NCBI RefSeq assembly: GCF_031348265.1
Contig: NZ_CP133771.1
Coordinates: 1,488,001 to 1,552,000, forward strand
Direction of reading: 5' to 3'
DNA: 64,000 bases
Source of the DNA: Streptomyces collinus
GTDB taxonomy: Bacteria; Actinomycetota; Actinomycetes; Streptomycetales; Streptomycetaceae
The notes beneath the pieces were generated by a model. That model worked only from the letters and a program-made list of their open reading frames with translations, was not told where the DNA came from and did not search any database. This document shows positions 60,573 to 64,000 of the stretch, piece by piece (the stretch's first letter is position 1; every line of letters starts with the position of its first letter). A program made the position numbers and the translations under genes.

Positions 60573-62726
60573 TCACCCGATGTCGGCCGGATCCACCCGC
60601 ACCCACACACCGGCCCCGCTCCCGCTCCCCCGGGCCATCCGCGCGGCCTGCGCGTTCTTGAGCGCGGTCGCCAGCGCGGCGCCCCTCCCCGGCGGCACCC
60701 GCAGCAACGCCCGCTCCCACGGCTCCCCGGGCGGCGGCGCCCCCGCCCGCCGCGGTCGCCCGGCTGCGGACACGGGCAACGGCACCGGCCCCAGCACCTC
60801 GGCCTCGGGCGGCAATTCGGCCGCGCGGAGGAAGTCGGCCACCGCCTCCGCGGGGCCCGACACGGACGCCATCCGCGACACCGGCGGAAACCCCAGCTCC
60901 GCACGCTCGGCGAGCTCCCGCACCGCATGACCGACGGGATCCCATCGGACGAGCGCCTGCACGGGCCGCAGCGTCGGCTCGGCCACGACCACCACCGTGC
61001 CGCCGTCGGGCTGCGGCCGGACGAGCGACGCGGCCGCGATCCACCGCCGCAACGCGTCCTCCCCGGCCCGCAGGTCGGGCCGCCCGAGCATCGCCCAGCC
61101 GTCCAGCAGCAGCGCCGCCGCGTACCCGCCCTCGGCGACGGGCTCGGCCCCTGGCGTACTGACCACCAGCGCGGGCGCCCCTGGCACCGTGTCGAGCACG
61201 TGTTCCCGCCCCGAGGTGCGTACGGGCACGGCGGGGAAGGCCCGGCCGAGTTCCTCGGCGGTCCGCCGCGCCCCGACGACCGAGGCGCGCAGGCGGAACG
61301 AGCCGCAGTCCGGGCAGTGCCAGCCGCTCTCCTCGCGTCCGCACCACCCGCAGTTCAGCGCACCGCCGTCCGGCGCCTCCAGCGGCCCCGAGCAGTGCCG
61401 GCAGCGCGCGGGCGCCCGGCAGTTGGCACACGCCATGCGCGGCACATATCCCCTGCGCGGGACCTGCACCAGCACCGGGCCGCTCCGCAGACCGTCCCTG
61501 ACGGCCTGCCAGGCGAGGGTCGGCAGCCGGGCGGCCCGGGCGGCCTCGTCACGGGCGAGATCCTGGTCCCCGACGGTCCGTACCAGCGGAGCGGCGGCCC
61601 GGACCCGCTCCCGCCCCGCGACGAGCGGCCGCGCCCAGCCGCTCTCGACGAGCTGCGCGGCCTCCACCGTGCAGCCCCAGCTCCCCAGCAGGAAACCGCA
61701 CTTGTCCTGCGCGGCCCGCAGCAGGAGCACTTCGCGGGCGTGCGGCTGCGGGGCGTGCTGCTCGCTGTGGCTGTCGTCGCCGTCGTCCCAGAGGGCGACC
61801 AAGCCGAGGTCCTGGACGGGCGCGAACATCGCGGCCCTGGTCCCGATCACGGCCCGTACGGAGCCGCGCCGCACCGCGAGCCACTGCGCGTACCGCTTCT
61901 CGGGGCCGGCGTCGGCGGTGAGCACCGCGTGCCGCCCCTTCCCGAGCAGAGAGGTCAGGGCGGCGTCGGCCCGCGCGACCGCGCGTCCGTCGGGCAGGAC
62001 GGCGAGCGCCCCGCGCCCGGAGGCCAGCGTCGCGGCGACGGCCCGGGCCAGCTCATCGCTCCACTGCGGCCCGGGCAGCGCGTTCCACACGGCCCGGGGC
62101 GCTCCACCCGAGGCCAGCGACGCCAGGAAGGCCGCTCCCCGCTCGTAGCGCTGCCAGGATGCCGCCTCGGGCGCGGGGGGCGGTGGCAGCGGCTGTGGGG
62201 AGGGCCGCTGCTCGGCTCGGGCGTTGCGCGGTGGCACGGCGAGCTGCAGGACGTCGGCGAGGCTGCCCGCGTACCGGTCGGCGACCGCCCGGGCCAGCCC
62301 CAGCAGTTCCTCGCTGAGCACCTGCTCGGGCGACACGACCTGGGCGAGGGCTGCCAGCGGCCCGGAGTAGTCGGACTCGGCCAGCCGCTCGACGAGGAAC
62401 CCGTCGATCAGTCCGCCGCCCTCGCGCCGTCCGTCCCGCACGCGATGCCGCCCGGCCCCGAACCGCACGCGCACCCGCACGCCCGGCCGGGCGTCCGCGT
62501 CCAGCTCCTCGGGCACGGCGTAGTCGAAGTACCGGTCGAGATGGAGGACGCCCTTGTCGACGAGGACGCGTGCGACGGGGAGCTCCTTGGCGAGCGCGGC
62601 CCCCCGCCAGGTGCGCGGTTTGGCCCGGGGCGTCCTGGCCTTGCGCACGCTGTCCCGGATGAGCGCGAGCTGCTCGGGCGGCGCACCCTCGGCCCCGCCG
62701 CCCGCCTGTTCGTTCTCGCTGCTCAC
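60573..62726 (-). CDS. priA: PriA-like primosomal protein, helicase-deficient type
   Basis: 717 residues from the GTG at 62726. N-terminal 3'-end DNA-binding domain (ARVLVDKGVLHLDRYFDYAV, PEELDADARPGVRVRVRFGA), zinc-binding region (MACANCRAPARCRHCSGPLE, LNCGWCGREESGWHCPDCGS) and C-terminal domain (LIDGFLVERLAESDYSGPLA, FLRAAELPPEAEVLGPVPLP) are present. The place of Walker A reads LASGRGALAVLPDGRAVARA with no GxGKT, and the DEEH motif is replaced by WDDGDDSHSE. Actinobacterial PriA proteins are known to lack these ATPase motifs, so it may only bind DNA. Confidence 0.93.
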   Translation of the reverse strand: MSSENEQAGGGAEGAPPEQLALIRDSVRKARTPRAKPRTWRGAALAKELPVARVLVDKGVLHLDRYFDYAVPEELDADARPGVRVRVRFGAGRHRVRDGRREGGGLIDGFLVERLAESDYSGPLAALAQVVSPEQVLSEELLGLARAVADRYAGSLADVLQLAVPPRNARAEQRPSPQPLPPPPAPEAASWQRYERGAAFLASLASGGAPRAVWNALPGPQWSDELARAVAATLASGRGALAVLPDGRAVARADAALTSLLGKGRHAVLTADAGPEKRYAQWLAVRRGSVRAVIGTRAAMFAPVQDLGLVALWDDGDDSHSEQHAPQPHAREVLLLRAAQDKCGFLLGSWGCTVEAAQLVESGWARPLVAGRERVRAAAPLVRTVGDQDLARDEAARAARLPTLAWQAVRDGLRSGPVLVQVPRRGYVPRMACANCRAPARCRHCSGPLEAPDGGALNCGWCGREESGWHCPDCGSFRLRASVVGARRTAEELGRAFPAVPVRTSGREHVLDTVPGAPALVVSTPGAEPVAEGGYAAALLLDGWAMLGRPDLRAGEDALRRWIAAASLVRPQPDGGTVVVVAEPTLRPVQALVRWDPVGHAVRELAERAELGFPPVSRMASVSGPAEAVADFLRAAELPPEAEVLGPVPLPVSAAGRPRRAGAPPPGEPWERALLRVPPGRGAALATALKNAQAARMARGSGSGAGVWVRVDPADIG

Positions 62727-62744
62727 GCTTGCATTCTTACCAAA

Positions 62745-62890
62745 CACCACTGACAGGCGGAGGCGCCCGAGGTCCCTCGTGGTGACGGCGCGCACTCGCC
62801 TTGGACCACTCGGCCACGCCACCGGGCACGGCCCGGCCGACGGCGGGATTCGAACCCGCGGGGGCTGCATCGAGCCCAGAAGTATCCGTC
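62745..62890 (-). pseudogene. tRNA-like debris (T-arm half and D-arm half in permuted order)
   Basis: On the minus strand, a long variable-arm-like stem (GGGCT/AGCCC) and a perfect T-arm GCGGG-TTCGAAT-CCCGC come first (about 62885-62835), followed by GGTGGCGTGGCCGAGTGGTC, which looks like a tRNA-Ser 5' half with D-arm (about 62820-62785). The acceptor strands do not pair with each other, so this is not one functional tRNA; it may be remnants of two. Confidence 0.35.
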
Positions 62891-63124
62891 ACCTTCGCAC
62901 CGGGCGCCCCGGCGCCCTCCACCGTAGAGAGCGGCCGCCACCGTCCGCGAGCCGTTTTGAAGGCCCGCAGGGCAGAAAGGGGCCCGCGCGGGACGGGGCG
63001 GCAGGAGACGGGAGCGGCCCGCACACGGCGGGAGCCGGCCCCGACCAGGCCCGGAGCGCACGCGGAGACGGAAGCGGCCGCGCCAGCCGTGAGCAGGCCC
63101 CCACGAGGCCCGGAACGCACGCCC
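62891..63124. other. No gene seen between tRNA-like debris and metK terminator
   Basis: Very GC-rich non-coding DNA; open frames across it lack starts and family signals. Confidence 0.4.
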
Positions 63125-63156
63125 GAGGCCCGGCTCCCCGAAGGGTGCCGGGCCTC
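63125..63156 (-). terminator. Terminator of metK
   Basis: Perfect 10-bp stem GAGGCCCGGC / GCCGGGCCTC with a 12-nt loop, 24 bp after the metK stop. Confidence 0.85.
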
Positions 63157-63180
63157 ACGCGATGCCCCGAGGGACGGGTC

Positions 63181-64000
63181 TTACTGCCCCGCGGCCTTGC
63201 GCAGCGCGTCCACGCGGTCCGTCCGCTCCCAGGTGAAGTCGGGCAGCTCACGGCCGAAGTGGCCGTACGCGGCGGTCTGGGAGTAGATCGGGCGGAGCAG
63301 GTCGAGGTCGCGGATGATGGCGGCCGGACGGAGGTCGAAGACCTCGTCGATCGCCCTCTCGATCTTCTCCGTTTCGATCTTGGCGGTGCCGAAGGTCTCG
63401 ACGAACAGGCCGACCGGCTCGGCCTTGCCGATCGCGTACGCGACCTGGACCTCGCAGCGGGTGGCGAGGCCCGCGGCCACGACGTTCTTCGCGACCCAGC
63501 GCATCGCGTACGCCGCGGAACGGTCGACCTTGGACGGGTCCTTGCCGGAGAACGCGCCACCGCCGTGACGGGCCATGCCGCCGTAGGTGTCGATGATGAT
63601 CTTGCGGCCGGTCAGGCCGGCGTCACCCATCGGGCCGCCGATCTCGAAACGGCCGGTCGGGTTGACCAGGAGACGGTAGTTCTCCGTGTCGAGCTTGATG
63701 CCCTCGTCCAGCAGCGCCTTGAGCTCCGGCTCGACGACGAACTCCTTGATGTCCGGAGCCAGGAGCGAGTCCAGGTCGATGTCGGAGGCGTGCTGGGAGG
63801 AGACCACCACGGTGTCCAGGCGGACCGCCTTGTCACCGTCGTACTCGATGGTGACCTGCGTCTTGCCGTCCGGGCGCAGGTAGGGGATCGTGCCGTTCTT
63901 GCGCACGTCGGACAGGCGCTTCGACAGGCGGTGCGCCAGGAAGATCGGCAGCGGCATCAGCGTCGGCGTCTCGTCCGTCGCGTAGCCGAACATCAGGCCC
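63181..64000 (-). CDS. metK: S-adenosylmethionine synthetase (5'-truncated by window edge)
   Basis: The last 273 residues are visible, beginning inside the first conserved block [20 protein letters not shown]. The second signature [19 protein letters not shown] with its ATP/metal-binding residues, and [16 protein letters not shown] [30 protein letters not shown] are intact. It makes SAM from methionine and ATP. The N-terminus lies beyond 64000. Confidence 0.97.
   Translation of the reverse strand, partial: GLMFGYATDETPTLMPLPIFLAHRLSKRLSDVRKNGTIPYLRPDGKTQVTIEYDGDKAVRLDTVVVSSQHASDIDLDSLLAPDIKEFVVEPELKALLDEGIKLDTENYRLLVNPTGRFEIGGPMGDAGLTGRKIIIDTYGGMARHGGGAFSGKDPSKVDRSAAYAMRWVAKNVVAAGLATRCEVQVAYAIGKAEPVGLFVETFGTAKIETEKIERAIDEVFDLRPAAIIRDLDLLRPIYSQTAAYGHFGRELPDFTWERTDRVDALRKAAGQ

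Noticed and set aside
62745..62890. A true permuted tRNA-Ser gene
   Set aside because: The acceptor strands (GGTGGCG and CGTCGGC) do not pair and no good anticodon arm can be drawn.

Overview
The window is actinobacterial and almost certainly Streptomyces. It has very high GC with third-position bias, many GTG starts, twin-arginine and lipobox exports, an LAXTG sortase signal, ECF sigma factors with long C-terminal extensions, and a right-hand core block (rsmB, fmt, a small HTH gene, priA, metK) in the order I recall for the S. coelicolor chromosome. The left ~56 kb is accessory: secreted catabolic enzymes and transporters, redox genes, and several patches of dead mobile DNA.

Layout. 1-5.3 kb: the end of a ricin-domain membrane protein, an LAXTG-anchored metzincin protease, a frameshifted cobK, a methyltransferase and relics (including an IS256 fragment). 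5.4-10.1 kb: a MarR regulator divergent from an MFS/aldehyde dehydrogenase/PPOX/GtrA-like run, with three matching MarR-type boxes between them. 10.1-16 kb: an ECF sigma factor fused to a zinc anti-sigma motif, a TM helix and an extracellular CAP domain; a membrane protein/GntR pair; an MMPL transporter. About 200 bp of diverged sequence with an identical 18-bp palindrome occurs at both 4.8 kb and 16.1 kb, flanking this segment. 16.3-23.9 kb: a large LuxR (LAL) regulator and a PaoABCD-type exported molybdenum aldehyde oxidoreductase with its XdhC-like maturase.

24-36.7 kb is a galactan/arabinogalactan locus read leftwards: GH27+CBM13, SGNH hydrolase with N-terminal ricin domain, GH59+CBM13, GH43+CBM13, and a sugar ABC importer (lipoprotein and two permeases). 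36.9-38.5 kb is a mobile-DNA graveyard with IS5-type fragments and the 3' end of a group II intron. 38.8-44 kb holds an anti-sigma-type ATPase and a LytS/LytTR two-component system followed by a small membrane protein and a sodium/solute symporter, in an arrangement typical of monocarboxylate uptake. 44-46.7 kb is a second graveyard (universal stress protein fragment, IS helper fragment, IS5 copy with nonsense and frameshift).

46.9-55.3 kb is a second carbohydrate locus: GH1, GH5+ricin, an ABC importer and a divergent LacI regulator, with three copies of GNTCACGTGANC in the shared promoter region. Neither importer has its own ATPase, as expected where a shared MsiK ATPase serves many sugar importers. 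At 55.5-56.6 kb an IS256 relic interrupts a TnsA-like endonuclease gene; behind it is an 18-bp inverted repeat and a TGT-type terminus 12 bp from the rsmB stop, read here as the remnant of a Tn7-like element next to rsmB. From 56.6 kb the conserved housekeeping block runs to the edge, where metK is cut off.
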